A program made the position numbers and the translations under genes. A stretch of DNA of 64,000 nucleotides, from NCBI GenBank assembly GCA_000724175.1, contig JPGV01000020.1, forward strand, positions 154,532 through 218,531, read 5' to 3'. This document shows positions 18,965 to 27,795 of the stretch, one piece after another. How positions within the stretch are numbered: the first letter of the stretch is position 1; each line of letters begins with the position of its first letter. Source of the DNA: [Candidatus Thermochlorobacteriaceae] bacterium GBChlB. Its GTDB lineage: Bacteria; Bacteroidota; Chlorobiia; Chlorobiales; Thermochlorobacteraceae. Under the pieces are notes generated by a model. That model was not told the origin of the DNA and ran no database searches. It saw only the letters and a list, made by a program, of their open reading frames with translations.

Positions 18965-19099
18965 AGTCAGTTGCGCTTTTATCAAACGCACCATTTTACA
19001 GTCGCATTCGTCAGAGATACGCCAAAATAGGACAACGCGTTAGCGTCAATCACAAGCGGCGCAGCGTATCAGTAACTTTCAAGATATGCCCTGCTCGAC

Positions 19100-19498
19100 C
19101 TATTTTTCTTGTTCCACATAGTATTGAACGCCCGATGCAAATGCCCAATTCTCGCGCGCTGTTTCAATAAACACGACCAAGACGTCGTTGGGCGCCACCC
19201 CGACGCCCTGCTGCATGTTCTCAATCAGCGCGGTTAAAATTGTCTTTTTAAATTCGACTGAGCGACCGACAGAAAGTAAAATTTCAATGGCGATGAACTT
19301 TTCGCTGCGCGGTGTTTGCAGATTGGGGTGCGTTGGGTTATAGAGGAAGTGCGCGGCGGGCAGTTCCAAAATACGCTGAAACTTATCGCTCTCAGGAAAG
19401 CCCGCATGAACAATCGCGCGATGAATGCCGTCCGAAATCGCTTGTTTCTCCGATGCCGAATACTTGCCTTCGGCGAGCGTAATCGTGATAAGCGGCAT
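19100..19498 (-). CDS. Tautomerase-family protein
   Basis: The protein has 132 residues. After Met removal the N terminus would be Pro, followed by LITITLAEGK; the N-terminal proline is the catalytic base of the tautomerase superfamily. The length of about 130 residues fits the longer Tautomerase_2/3 type (two beta-alpha-beta units in one chain) rather than the 60-residue 4-OT. The substrate is unknown. It lies 3 bp after the lipoprotein gene, at the end of a minus-strand run that includes murA. Confidence 0.7.
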   Translation of the reverse strand: MPLITITLAEGKYSASEKQAISDGIHRAIVHAGFPESDKFQRILELPAAHFLYNPTHPNLQTPRSEKFIAIEILLSVGRSVEFKKTILTALIENMQQGVGVAPNDVLVVFIETARENWAFASGVQYYVEQEK

Positions 19499-19501
19499 TG
19501 T

Positions 19502-20143
19502 TTATTTTCCTTCCTTGCCTTCTTCAATCACCATATTCAAGATGGGGTCGATGTCGGTATTTGACAACTCGGTTTTGACCGACGCCGATGCAAGCTCGAC
19601 CGTTTGGCGAATAAAGCCGACTTGTCGTGGCGCGGTGTAGAGCGTCATTAAAATGTATTTGCCCGATTTGAGGTTGTCAAACTTGAACTTGCCTTGATTG
19701 TCCGTTACGCTTTTTGCTATCGAGGCTTTGACCACCTGCTGAACAAGCGCGGTCAGAAATTCTTTTTTGAATTTTACCGATTCAGCGTAGAACTGTCGCA
19801 GGCTGTCGTTGTGAGCCACAATTGCTGTCTCAATTTTTTTATCGCCGCTTTTCTTGAAGGCTTGTTCCAAACTGTCGATGATTTTTTTGCGCGCGGTCTC
19901 TATTGCTGAAATGCGGTCGAGTTCGGCTTTGTAGCCGTTGCGCCATTGTTCTAACCCTTTGGCAGCGGCGCTGTCCGAGAGCAATAACACGGGTCGCTCC
20001 GTCATTTCTTTTTCTCCCGTATTCGTGAAGCTCATTTTCAATGAGCCTTCAATCGAGAGCGGCGGCTTTGAACAACCAAAAACTAACGCGCCGAAAAGTA
20101 TGGTGAAAGCAAGCGTCTGTAAAGAGGCGTTTTTTTGCAGCAT
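19502..20143 (-). CDS. Putative lipoprotein with C-terminal beta-sandwich
   Basis: The protein has 213 residues. A signal peptide ends in LVFGCSKPP, giving a lipidated Cys at about residue 24. Residues 70-125 are lysine/glutamate-rich and helical. The C-terminal third, with NQGKFKFDNLKSGKYIL, resembles the CarboxypepD_reg-like beta-sandwich. Nothing identifies a substrate. It sits 35 bp downstream of murA in the same orientation. Confidence 0.6.
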   Translation of the reverse strand: MLQKNASLQTLAFTILFGALVFGCSKPPLSIEGSLKMSFTNTGEKEMTERPVLLLSDSAAAKGLEQWRNGYKAELDRISAIETARKKIIDSLEQAFKKSGDKKIETAIVAHNDSLRQFYAESVKFKKEFLTALVQQVVKASIAKSVTDNQGKFKFDNLKSGKYILMTLYTAPRQVGFIRQTVELASASVKTELSNTDIDPILNMVIEEGKEGK

Positions 20144-20178
20144 ACTTGTAAGGTTTAAGTTGTTGATAGCATTACGGT

Positions 20179-21477
20179 TTAATCTTCTTCAGGTGGCTTT
20201 GGTGACGCGAACTCGTCGTATTGTTCGCGCCGCACAGACGCGCCCAAGTTACGCAGTTTTTCCTCGATTTTTTCGTAGCCTCTATCGAGGTGATAAATTC
20301 TTAACACTTCGGTTGTGCCTTCCGCCGCTAAGCCGCCGAGAATCAAACTTGCCGACGCCCGCAGGTCGGTCGACATCACTTTCGCGCCTTTGAGTTTTTT
20401 GACTCCGCGCACAAGTGCCGAATTGCCATTGATGTCAATCTCTGCGCCCAAACGGTTGAGTTCAGGGATATGCTTAAACCGCTCGGCGTAAATCGTATCA
20501 GTGATTTTGCTGGCGCCGACGGCTTGTGTCATCAACGCTGTCCATTGCGCTTGCATATCGGTTGGAAATTTCGGATACGGTTTGGCGACAATGCTCACAG
20601 GATTAAGTTTTTTCGGCGCACGAAGCTCGACCGTGTTCGCCGTTGTTTTAATGGTGCAGCCCGCCGCTTCAAGTTTCTGCAAAATGGCTTTGATATGAAT
20701 CGGCTCGATGTCGGTCAGTGTAATTTTTCCGTGCGTAATTGCCGCCGCGGTGAGCAAGGTCCCTGCCTCGATGCGGTCGCACAGATTTTCTTCGCGCACG
20801 GCGTAAAGTTCATTGACGCCTTCAATTTCTAGCGTCGATGTGCCGATGCCGTCAATCTTCGCGCCCATTTTAACGAGCAACTTTGCCAGCGCAGAGATTT
20901 CGGGTTCGACAGCGGCATTGGCAATTTGCGTTGAGCCTTTGGCGAGAACCGCCGCCATCAGCGCGTTGCCCGTTGCACCAACCGAGACCAACTTAAAGTT
21001 CAGCTTTGCTCCGATGAGTGTTTTGCGTTTTGCTTTGGCAACGATGTAGCCTTCGTCAAGTTCAATCGTTGCGCCAAGTTTTCTCATCGCCTCGATGTGC
21101 AAATCGACGGGACGCGGACCAAACGCACAACCGCCGGGCAAAGAGACGCGGGCTTTGGCAAATCGCCCCAAGAGCGGACCTAAGACGTAAATCGACGCCC
21201 GCATTTTTTTGACAAGTTCATAGGGTGCTTCAAGGTGCGAGACATTGGCAGCTGAAACCGTCAGCGTATGATTTTCATAATCGACCCGTGCGCCGAGAAT
21301 ACGCAGTAAATTGGCAAGCGTATGCACATCGCGCAAATCTGGCACGCGCGAAATAACCGTCTTGCCCGACGCTGGCAAGAGCGCAGCAGCCATCAGCGCC
21401 AGCGCAGTGTTCTTTGACCCTGAAACGGCAACTGTTCCCGAAAGCGGCTTGCCGCCCTCAATGACGAGTTTATCCAT
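20179..21477 (-). CDS. murA: UDP-N-acetylglucosamine 1-carboxyvinyltransferase
   Basis: MurA transfers enolpyruvate from PEP to UDP-GlcNAc, the first committed step of peptidoglycan synthesis. The N terminus has [17 protein letters not shown]; the active-site loop is [14 protein letters not shown] with catalytic Cys117, the residue targeted by fosfomycin. The length of 432 residues is slightly longer than usual (about 420). It lies downstream of a small membrane protein, a radical SAM protein and an Lgt-like protein on the same strand, with only a 39-bp gap. Confidence 0.96.
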   Translation of the reverse strand: MDKLVIEGGKPLSGTVAVSGSKNTALALMAAALLPASGKTVISRVPDLRDVHTLANLLRILGARVDYENHTLTVSAANVSHLEAPYELVKKMRASIYVLGPLLGRFAKARVSLPGGCAFGPRPVDLHIEAMRKLGATIELDEGYIVAKAKRKTLIGAKLNFKLVSVGATGNALMAAVLAKGSTQIANAAVEPEISALAKLLVKMGAKIDGIGTSTLEIEGVNELYAVREENLCDRIEAGTLLTAAAITHGKITLTDIEPIHIKAILQKLEAAGCTIKTTANTVELRAPKKLNPVSIVAKPYPKFPTDMQAQWTALMTQAVGASKITDTIYAERFKHIPELNRLGAEIDINGNSALVRGVKKLKGAKVMSTDLRASASLILGGLAAEGTTEVLRIYHLDRGYEKIEEKLRNLGASVRREQYDEFASPKPPEED

Positions 21478-21516
21478 TTGATAAAGACACGTGAAAAGTT
21501 AGCAAAGCCAGCGCGA

Positions 21517-21834
21517 TTAATTGACGAAAATTCCCAACGCGCAAAGTCCTTGCAAAAGGAAGCCAAAGCCCGCGCCAATCAGCAAGCCTAAAATAAATCC
21601 CTTCGGCTTTTGCGTAACAAGGAAATAAATCACAACGCCCACTGCAAGCACAGGCATTGCCGCCAAGAGCGGAAAGGTGAAGGTGTCATTACCGACGCCC
21701 GAAAAGACAAGCACAATGACGAAAAACAATATCACCCAGAAAAATATCGAGCTAAAAAACCCGACAAAGCCGCCAATCACAAACATCACGTTTTCGGCAG
21801 AACTGTCGGGAGGTGGTAGAGGTGTTTCGCTCAT
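21517..21834 (-). CDS. Small membrane protein, unknown
   Basis: The protein has 105 residues. It has a polar N terminus (about 15 residues) and then three hydrophobic segments at about 16-46, 55-73 and 80-103, the last glycine-rich (GFILGLLIGAGFGFLLQG). Its start overlaps the stop of the radical SAM gene by 4 nt, so it is translationally coupled to it. No family is recognised; it may be an accessory of the lipid-related genes upstream. Confidence 0.6.
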   Translation of the reverse strand: MSETPLPPPDSSAENVMFVIGGFVGFFSSIFFWVILFFVIVLVFSGVGNDTFTFPLLAAMPVLAVGVVIYFLVTQKPKGFILGLLIGAGFGFLLQGLCALGIFVN

Positions 21835-23342
21835 AGCGTTATCTCCTTTGCGAACATTGTGGCAGTGTATTCTTTTGGCGCGTAGTCAGCTTGAAGGTCT
21901 TTCAAACGCTGTTCTTTGTCGTCGCGGTAGAACATATTGAAGGTGTCGAAGGGAATCACGCGCCCGTCGGGATGAACGATGTGAACGCACGAGCGTTTGA
22001 CGGAGCGCACATCGAAATTGTAAGCGTCTAAAAATTGCATAATGAGAACGCGAAACACATTTTTGTAGCTCAGGTCTTTTGGCGCGAGAACCATTGGAAT
22101 ACAGCAGAGCAACTCTTTGAGCGACAGTGAACTTGATTGCGGCGAGTGCGACGTTGAAAATAATTTAACGATGTTTTCGCGCACGCCGTCGTGCTGTTCG
22201 TAAATGATTGTGCTGCCCGCCGTGTTGAGCAACACATTCGGGTCAATCAGTCCTGTGAGCGGCACCACATTGCCACCCAACTTCAACGCATAAGCCATTG
22301 CAATACAATCGGGGTGGCACGGCACAGGAATTATGTCTTCGGGCTTGAAGATGCTTGAATGCCGCAGAATTTCCTGTCGAACTTCGCCCAGTGTCAATCT
22401 ATCAACGGCGGGATTGTAGTTCTCGACTCGACCGGCGGCTTGAATCGGCTGGAAGGTAACGCCGCGCACGCACGGCTGCTGCAACGCGAACTCGATGATT
22501 TTTCCAATCTCGTTGTCGTTCAATCCTTTTTTAAGCGTAACGACCAGCGTCGTTGAAATGTCATACTTGTTCAATTGCTCTAAGGCGCGTAACCGTATTC
22601 GCCGTAAATCGGCGCCGCGCAGTTCCATCAACGCCTTTTCTTCAAACGAATCGAATTGTAAATAGATCTCGAAGTCAGGCATATAGTCTTTCAGGCGCTT
22701 GGCGAACAGGGCGTCTTCGGCGATGCGAATGCCGTTGGTGTTTACCATCAGGTGTTTAATTGGGCGCGCTTTCGCAGCATCAAGTATTTTGAAAAAGTCG
22801 GGGTGAATTGTTGGCTCGCCGCCGGAAATTTGGACGACATCAGGTTCGCCTTCGTTGCGCACAGCACAATCGAGCATAAACTCGATTTGTTCCAAACTGC
22901 GGTGCTTCAAGCGCTGGGGTGATGACTCAGAATAACAAACGGGACAGCTTAGGTTGCATCGGTCGGTTACTTCAACCAACGTCAGGCAGCCATGTTGTTC
23001 GTGGTCGGTGCAGATGCCGCAATCGTAGGGGCAGCCGTATTTAACCGGTGTGTTAAACTTTTTAACGAGTTGTCCGGGCTTCAAGAAACTGCGTTGCAGC
23101 TTGTAAAACTCGACATCGGTCGAAATAAGCACTTTCTCGTAGCCGTGTTCCGGGCAATGCTTGACGAGATAGACGCAGTCGTTTTGAAAAATAATTTTTG
23201 CTTCCGTTTTTCGAAGACATATCGAACAAACGCTGTTGGTGAGTTCAAAAAAAACATACGGACGATCTGCCATAGCCATACAAGATGTTAAAGTTTGACG
23301 AGACAACGGGACGACATTGCCTGAAAACCCCTGTAAAATCAC
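21831..23342 (-). CDS. Radical SAM protein of the Tes/MJ0619-like family
   Basis: The protein has 503 residues. The radical SAM cluster motif CNLSCPVC (Cys129, 133, 136) is preceded by CPYDCGIC (104, 108, 111) and an N-terminal CSIC pair (39, 42) with a later Cys63. This cysteine arrangement and the HGYEKVLISTDVEFY segment resemble the archaeal MJ0619/tetraether-synthase (Tes) type, which joins lipid tails by C-C bonds. GGEPTIHPDF is the SAM-binding GGE. It begins at GTG overlapping the lgt-like stop; ATG at 23279 is an alternative start. Assignment of a lipid-coupling function is inference. Confidence 0.7.
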   Translation of the reverse strand: MILQGFSGNVVPLSRQTLTSCMAMADRPYVFFELTNSVCSICLRKTEAKIIFQNDCVYLVKHCPEHGYEKVLISTDVEFYKLQRSFLKPGQLVKKFNTPVKYGCPYDCGICTDHEQHGCLTLVEVTDRCNLSCPVCYSESSPQRLKHRSLEQIEFMLDCAVRNEGEPDVVQISGGEPTIHPDFFKILDAAKARPIKHLMVNTNGIRIAEDALFAKRLKDYMPDFEIYLQFDSFEEKALMELRGADLRRIRLRALEQLNKYDISTTLVVTLKKGLNDNEIGKIIEFALQQPCVRGVTFQPIQAAGRVENYNPAVDRLTLGEVRQEILRHSSIFKPEDIIPVPCHPDCIAMAYALKLGGNVVPLTGLIDPNVLLNTAGSTIIYEQHDGVRENIVKLFSTSHSPQSSSLSLKELLCCIPMVLAPKDLSYKNVFRVLIMQFLDAYNFDVRSVKRSCVHIVHPDGRVIPFDTFNMFYRDDKEQRLKDLQADYAPKEYTATMFAKEITL

Positions 23343-24112
23343 GTCTTTTCAGGCGACACTGCAGAATTTGATTGAGACGCCATTTGAGCCAACAGTGCCG
23401 CAGCGTAAATCGCACCGCCGAGCGACGCCAGCTGAATTGCGCTGATTCCAAGATACGTTTCGGGGCGCGGTTTGAGAAACTCTATGAAAAAGCGAAACGA
23501 AAAATATGCGCACATCATCGTGCGAAAGAGCCAGCCGTTGACAAAAGGTCGCTGCATTCGCCATAAAAAAAATGCAGCGCATAAGAGCGCGAAGGCGATT
23601 TCATAAAGCTGTGTCGGGTGTCGCCGAATGCCATCGCCGAAATCAATGCCAAACGGAAGTGTTGTTTCCACGCCGCATGTGCCGTCGTCAAGTCCGGTCA
23701 GAAAACAGCCGACGCGCCCGATGGAAATGCCCAGCAAGAGCGGAAAGACATACACGTCGCCGGTCGCGAACGACACACCGAGCGATTTTTTAATTACCTC
23801 GACTGCCGCCCAGCCACCGAGAAACCCACCGACAATCGTTTTCCCTGACATTAAAAAACCGACATCGCTACGATGTTCCCAATACTGCACTGGCGCATTG
23901 AGCATGTCCAACCCTTTCGCGCCGACCCATGCGCCGAAAATACAGCCTGCGACAAGTTGCAAATTGTGTTCAAGCGGAAGTTCGGCAGGGAGTTTCCAGC
24001 GCGTGCGAAGTCGCAGATACGTTTGAAAACCGAGCGAATAAGCGAGCGCCTCGAAGACCAAATGCGGGTGCAGCTTGAAACCAAACAGGTCTATCCAAAC
24101 GGGAAAATTCAT
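23339..24112 (-). CDS. Lgt-like diacylglyceryl transferase family protein
   Basis: The protein has 257 residues and about seven membrane segments. Lgt-like marks are GKTIVGGFLGGWAAVE, GISIGRVGCFLTG, HPTQLYE and SFRFFIEFLKP. Compared with E. coli Lgt, the catalytic His of the HGG motif is Val94 and the Asn after GRxG is Cys136, while the arginines at 133 and 207 are kept. It is therefore probably not the housekeeping lipoprotein transferase. Its 3' end overlaps the radical SAM start (GTGA), so it leads the operon. Confidence 0.7.
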   Translation of the reverse strand: MNFPVWIDLFGFKLHPHLVFEALAYSLGFQTYLRLRTRWKLPAELPLEHNLQLVAGCIFGAWVGAKGLDMLNAPVQYWEHRSDVGFLMSGKTIVGGFLGGWAAVEVIKKSLGVSFATGDVYVFPLLLGISIGRVGCFLTGLDDGTCGVETTLPFGIDFGDGIRRHPTQLYEIAFALLCAAFFLWRMQRPFVNGWLFRTMMCAYFSFRFFIEFLKPRPETYLGISAIQLASLGGAIYAAALLAQMASQSNSAVSPEKT

Positions 24113-24287
24113 GTTTCAAAAACGAGATGAGGCAGTTCATTTGGAAACGGCGTCGGCAAGATACGCCCGACGACACGCCCTACAAAATTCTGCATTGAGC
24201 GTGTTACAAAATTGTAAAAAGTCTATTGACACAGATGAAATCGTGTGAAAGCGGCGTATGTTTAAGGGAACGCTAACGACTGATACG

Positions 24288-24986
24288 ATGAAAACGGCCC
24301 TCGTTGCAGCGCTTTGCGCTTGGAGAGTTTTCGCTATCTCTATTGTGTTGTTCGCACAAGAGGCTGATGAATTTAGCTCGCTCGATGACGCGCTCAAAGC
24401 GCCTGATAAGGTTACCCGGCTCAACTTGTCGGATAAAAAACTCTCGTCGTTGTCCGCCGATGTCGGCAAACTGACGAACTTGGTTGAACTCAATGTGAGC
24501 CGCAACCAGCTCTCGTCGATACCGCCAGAAATCGGCAACCTGAAAAAACTGCAATTTTTTTCAGCAACAGGCAATCAACTCGAAAGCCTGCCGAAAGAAT
24601 TTTTCGCGCTCAAAGAGTTGAAGCAACTCGTCTTGAACCGTAATCGAATTTATACGCTGCCACCGGAGATTGGACAGCTCACAGCTTTGCAGTATTTGGA
24701 CTTGCGAGAAAACAAATTGAGACAACTGCCGCCGCAGATTGGAAAACTTAAAGAACTGCAAACGCTCGACTTATTCAAAAACGATTTGGAATCGCTGCCT
24801 GCCGACATTGGAAATTTGACGAACTTGAAAATGCTGATATTAGGTCAGAACGAGTTGAGGTCGCTGCCGCCCGCTGTGGCTGGGCTAAAAAATCTCAAAC
24901 AGTTGGGACTGAGTCGGAACAAATTTTCCGACGCTGACCAAGCTGCCGTCAAGCAGTGGCTGCCGCAGGCGGAGATTAGTTTTTAA
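24288..24986 (+). CDS. Secreted leucine-rich-repeat protein
   Basis: The protein has about 232 residues. A hydrophobic N terminus ends near LFAQEADE and is a plausible signal peptide. From about residue 45, seven to eight repeats of 23 residues follow the pattern LPxxIGxLxxLxxLxLxxNxL, as in the ROCO/small-LRR class, for example LPPEIGQLTALQYLDLREN. The start at 24288 is preferred over 24258 because it gives a cleaner signal peptide. It is followed 99 bp later by a larger paralogue. A binding role at the cell surface or in the periplasm is inferred. Confidence 0.75.
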   Translation: MKTALVAALCAWRVFAISIVLFAQEADEFSSLDDALKAPDKVTRLNLSDKKLSSLSADVGKLTNLVELNVSRNQLSSIPPEIGNLKKLQFFSATGNQLESLPKEFFALKELKQLVLNRNRIYTLPPEIGQLTALQYLDLRENKLRQLPPQIGKLKELQTLDLFKNDLESLPADIGNLTNLKMLILGQNELRSLPPAVAGLKNLKQLGLSRNKFSDADQAAVKQWLPQAEISF

Positions 24987-25085
24987 TTTTTTAACGCCGC
25001 GCTGCGACGGGAATCACAGGAAAATTGATTAAATTATGCTACTTTCCGCGCCAGAAAAAAAATAAACCCGTAACATTCACATCCG

Positions 25086-26297
25086 ATGAGAAAGCTAACA
25101 CTGCTTTTTATTTTTGCCCTGACCTTCTCGGCTTGTTCGGAAGAAAAAAAGACCGACGGCTCCGATGTAAAAACCATCACGGCTGGAAAACTGCTCGACT
25201 CCGCCGACCTTGCTGCACAAAAAGAATACAATGTCATTGCCGACGCACTCAAAGAGCCTGAAAAAGTCTATCGGCTTCGAATCGGCGGAGGCAGCAGTGT
25301 GCTTTCGGCGCTCACAGCAATCTCGCCGCAAATTGCCAAACTCAAAAATGCGCAGATTCTTGACGTCAGTCAAAATAAACTCACCGAACTGCCACCTGAG
25401 CTTGGCGACCTGCCGAACTTGCAGACGCTCATTCTCGACCAAAATCCCATCGTGAAGATTGCGCCTGAAATCGGCAAACTGAAAAACCTTCGGCGCCTTT
25501 CGATGCGCAGCGATTCGCTGGTGAACTTCGCGGCGCTCTTTAGCGCGCTTAGTGCCGTGCCGAACCTCCAAACGCTGATCATTAGCGAGAACAACTTGAA
25601 AGCCTTGCCTTCCGAAATTGGCACGCTCACTTCGCTTCAAGAGCTCGATGTACAAATCAATCAACTTAGCTCGCTAACCCCGCAACTTGGCAAGCTCGTC
25701 GGGTTGAGGACGCTCTATCTCAACAGCAACCAACTGCGCGAACTGCCGCAGGAGCTTGAGCGACTCATCTTGCTTGAAAGGTTATATCTGGGCAGCAATC
25801 CGATTGACGCGTTCAAAGTCAGCACGACGCTCTCTAAGCTGCCGAACTTGAAAGTGCTGCATCTTAACAACTGCAATTTGGAAGAACTGCCCGTTGACAT
25901 CGGTCAAATCAAGAGTTTGGAGGTGATTAATCTGCGTAATAACCCGAAACTCAATATGACCAATGCGCTGAAAGTATTGAGCGCTTTGCCCAACCTTAAA
26001 GAAATTGATATGAGCAACAACCAGCTTGCAACATCGCCCAGCGGATTCGATAAGATTAAAAATTTGAGGGTGTTGAATTTGGGCAACAACAGCCTGAACG
26101 CGTTCCCGAAAGGCTTAGGAAAATTGAAAAAATTGGAGGTCATTGATTTGCACGACAACGACATCTCCAAACTGCCGAAAGAACTGGCGCAACTTAAAAA
26201 ACTCAAAGACCTTAACCTCAGAGGCAATAACGTCTCGGCGGACGACGCTGCAAAATTGGCAAAGGTGCTTCCGAGTGCGACGATTTCATTCAAGTAA
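25086..26297 (+). CDS. Leucine-rich-repeat lipoprotein
   Basis: The protein has 403 residues. The signal peptide ends in LTFSACSEE, giving a lipidated Cys17. Both LRR proteins share the acidic linker with DALKEPEKV / DALKAPDKV and the final PSATISF / PQAEISF cap, so they are paralogues. About 13-14 LRRs fill residues 65-390; three of them are longer than the others (for example SALSAVPNLQTL and STTLSKLPNLKVL). Function is unknown. It lies 23 bp upstream of the AtuA-family gene. Confidence 0.8.
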   Translation: MRKLTLLFIFALTFSACSEEKKTDGSDVKTITAGKLLDSADLAAQKEYNVIADALKEPEKVYRLRIGGGSSVLSALTAISPQIAKLKNAQILDVSQNKLTELPPELGDLPNLQTLILDQNPIVKIAPEIGKLKNLRRLSMRSDSLVNFAALFSALSAVPNLQTLIISENNLKALPSEIGTLTSLQELDVQINQLSSLTPQLGKLVGLRTLYLNSNQLRELPQELERLILLERLYLGSNPIDAFKVSTTLSKLPNLKVLHLNNCNLEELPVDIGQIKSLEVINLRNNPKLNMTNALKVLSALPNLKEIDMSNNQLATSPSGFDKIKNLRVLNLGNNSLNAFPKGLGKLKKLEVIDLHDNDISKLPKELAQLKKLKDLNLRGNNVSADDAAKLAKVLPSATISFK

Positions 26298-26320
26298 ACT
26301 CAGAGTTCTAAACGCTTGTG

Positions 26321-27691
26321 ATGACTCGACAGATTCGCGTTGCGTCCGGCCAAGGGTTTTGGGGCGATTTGCCACGCGCACCGATTGACCAAGTCAAAGG
26401 CTCCAAAGGCGATACGGCAATTGACTACATGATGCTCGATTATCTTGCGGAGGTAACGATGAGCATTATGCAAAAGCAGCGTCAAAAAGACCCGACACTG
26501 GGATATGCGCGCGACTTTCCCGACATCATTGCGCAAATTCTGCCGGACTTGCTCGAAAAAAACATTAAGGTCATCTCTAATGCAGGCGGCGTTAATCCTA
26601 TCGCCTGTCGAGACAAAATTTTTGAAGTCGCTAAAAAACTTGGCGTCAAGCATCTTCGAGTTGGCGTTGTTATGGGCGACGATATTATGACTCGACTCGA
26701 CGACTTGCTCGTGCAAGGTGAGGAACTGCGCAATATGGATACGGGCGAGCCACTTGCCGCTGTGCGCGAAAAAGTCCTCAGTGCCAATGTCTATTTCGGC
26801 GCGCACCCGATTGTCGAGTGCCTGCGACAAGGCGCACATATTATCGTTACCGGTCGATGCACCGACACGGGTCTCGTGCTTGCGCCGATGATTTACGAGT
26901 TTAATTGGAACGCGGACGATTGGGATTTACTTGCGGCAGGGACAGTCGCCGGACATATTCTGGAATGCGGCGGACAGGCAAGCGGCGGCAATTTTCTCGG
27001 CGATTGGCAAAGCGTGCCGAGCCTTGAAACCATCGGCTTCCCGATTGCCGAAATGCACGCCAACGGTGAATTTTTCATTACCAAACATGCAGGCACGGGC
27101 GGGCTGATTACGCCAGCGGTTATCAAAGAACAGCTCTGCTACGAAATCGGCAATCCGAAGGAATACATCACGCCCGACTGCGTCGCGGATTTCACATCAA
27201 TTCAGTTGGAGGACGCTGGAAAAGACCGTGTCAAAGTCTTCGGCGTCAAAGGCGCACCCGCCACACCGTTCTATAAAGTGTCTATGTCCTACTCCGATGG
27301 TTGGACAGCATTTGGCTCGCTTACCTATGCCTTTCCCGACGCGCTCAAAAAAGCAAAACGCGCTGACGATATCCTTCGCGCACGCTTAAAAAATTTAGGC
27401 TTAGAGCTCGAGGAAATTCGCACAGAGTTTATTGGCGCAAATGCGTGTCATCAGCAGTTAGAATCGCTTGAACATGTCAACGAAGTTCAGATGCGCGTCG
27501 GTGTGCGCGACCAGAATAAACACGCGGTTGAGCGTTTCGGCTATGAACTCGCGCCGCTTATTTTAACCGGTCCGCCAAGCGTAACGGGCTTTGCGGGCGG
27601 ACGACCGAAGCCGTCGGAGGTCGTCGCGTATTTTCCAGCGCTCATTCGCAAAGAACGGGTCTCGCCCGTTGTCGTTGTGGAAGAATGTTAA
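26321..27691 (+). CDS. AtuA-family protein (DUF1446)
   Basis: The protein has 456 residues. ASGQGFWGDLP, the N-terminal GDTAIDYMMLDYLAEVTM, SNAGGVNPIACRDKI and VTGRCTDTGLVLAPMIYEF are typical of the acyclic-terpene-utilisation AtuA / DUF1446 family. Some members take part in degradation of acyclic terpenes or leucine-like branched compounds, but most occur in genomes without such a pathway and the catalytic reaction is unsettled. No AtuC/AtuF carboxylase is nearby. The start at ATG 26321 is chosen over the GTG one codon earlier. Confidence 0.8.
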   Translation: MTRQIRVASGQGFWGDLPRAPIDQVKGSKGDTAIDYMMLDYLAEVTMSIMQKQRQKDPTLGYARDFPDIIAQILPDLLEKNIKVISNAGGVNPIACRDKIFEVAKKLGVKHLRVGVVMGDDIMTRLDDLLVQGEELRNMDTGEPLAAVREKVLSANVYFGAHPIVECLRQGAHIIVTGRCTDTGLVLAPMIYEFNWNADDWDLLAAGTVAGHILECGGQASGGNFLGDWQSVPSLETIGFPIAEMHANGEFFITKHAGTGGLITPAVIKEQLCYEIGNPKEYITPDCVADFTSIQLEDAGKDRVKVFGVKGAPATPFYKVSMSYSDGWTAFGSLTYAFPDALKKAKRADDILRARLKNLGLELEEIRTEFIGANACHQQLESLEHVNEVQMRVGVRDQNKHAVERFGYELAPLILTGPPSVTGFAGGRPKPSEVVAYFPALIRKERVSPVVVVEEC

Positions 27692-27795
27692 CATTTTGTT
27701 ACGCCTGAACTTTGAAACGGTGAAAACCAGTTTGTATGTCTTGTCGTGACTTGTTCGGTAAAAATTCGTTTCGCCAATCATTTTGATTCTCAGGT

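Noticed and set aside
24225-24260. TTGACA before the first LRR gene as a promoter
   Set aside because: A perfect -35 hexamer is present, but no acceptable -10 box lies 16-18 bp downstream.
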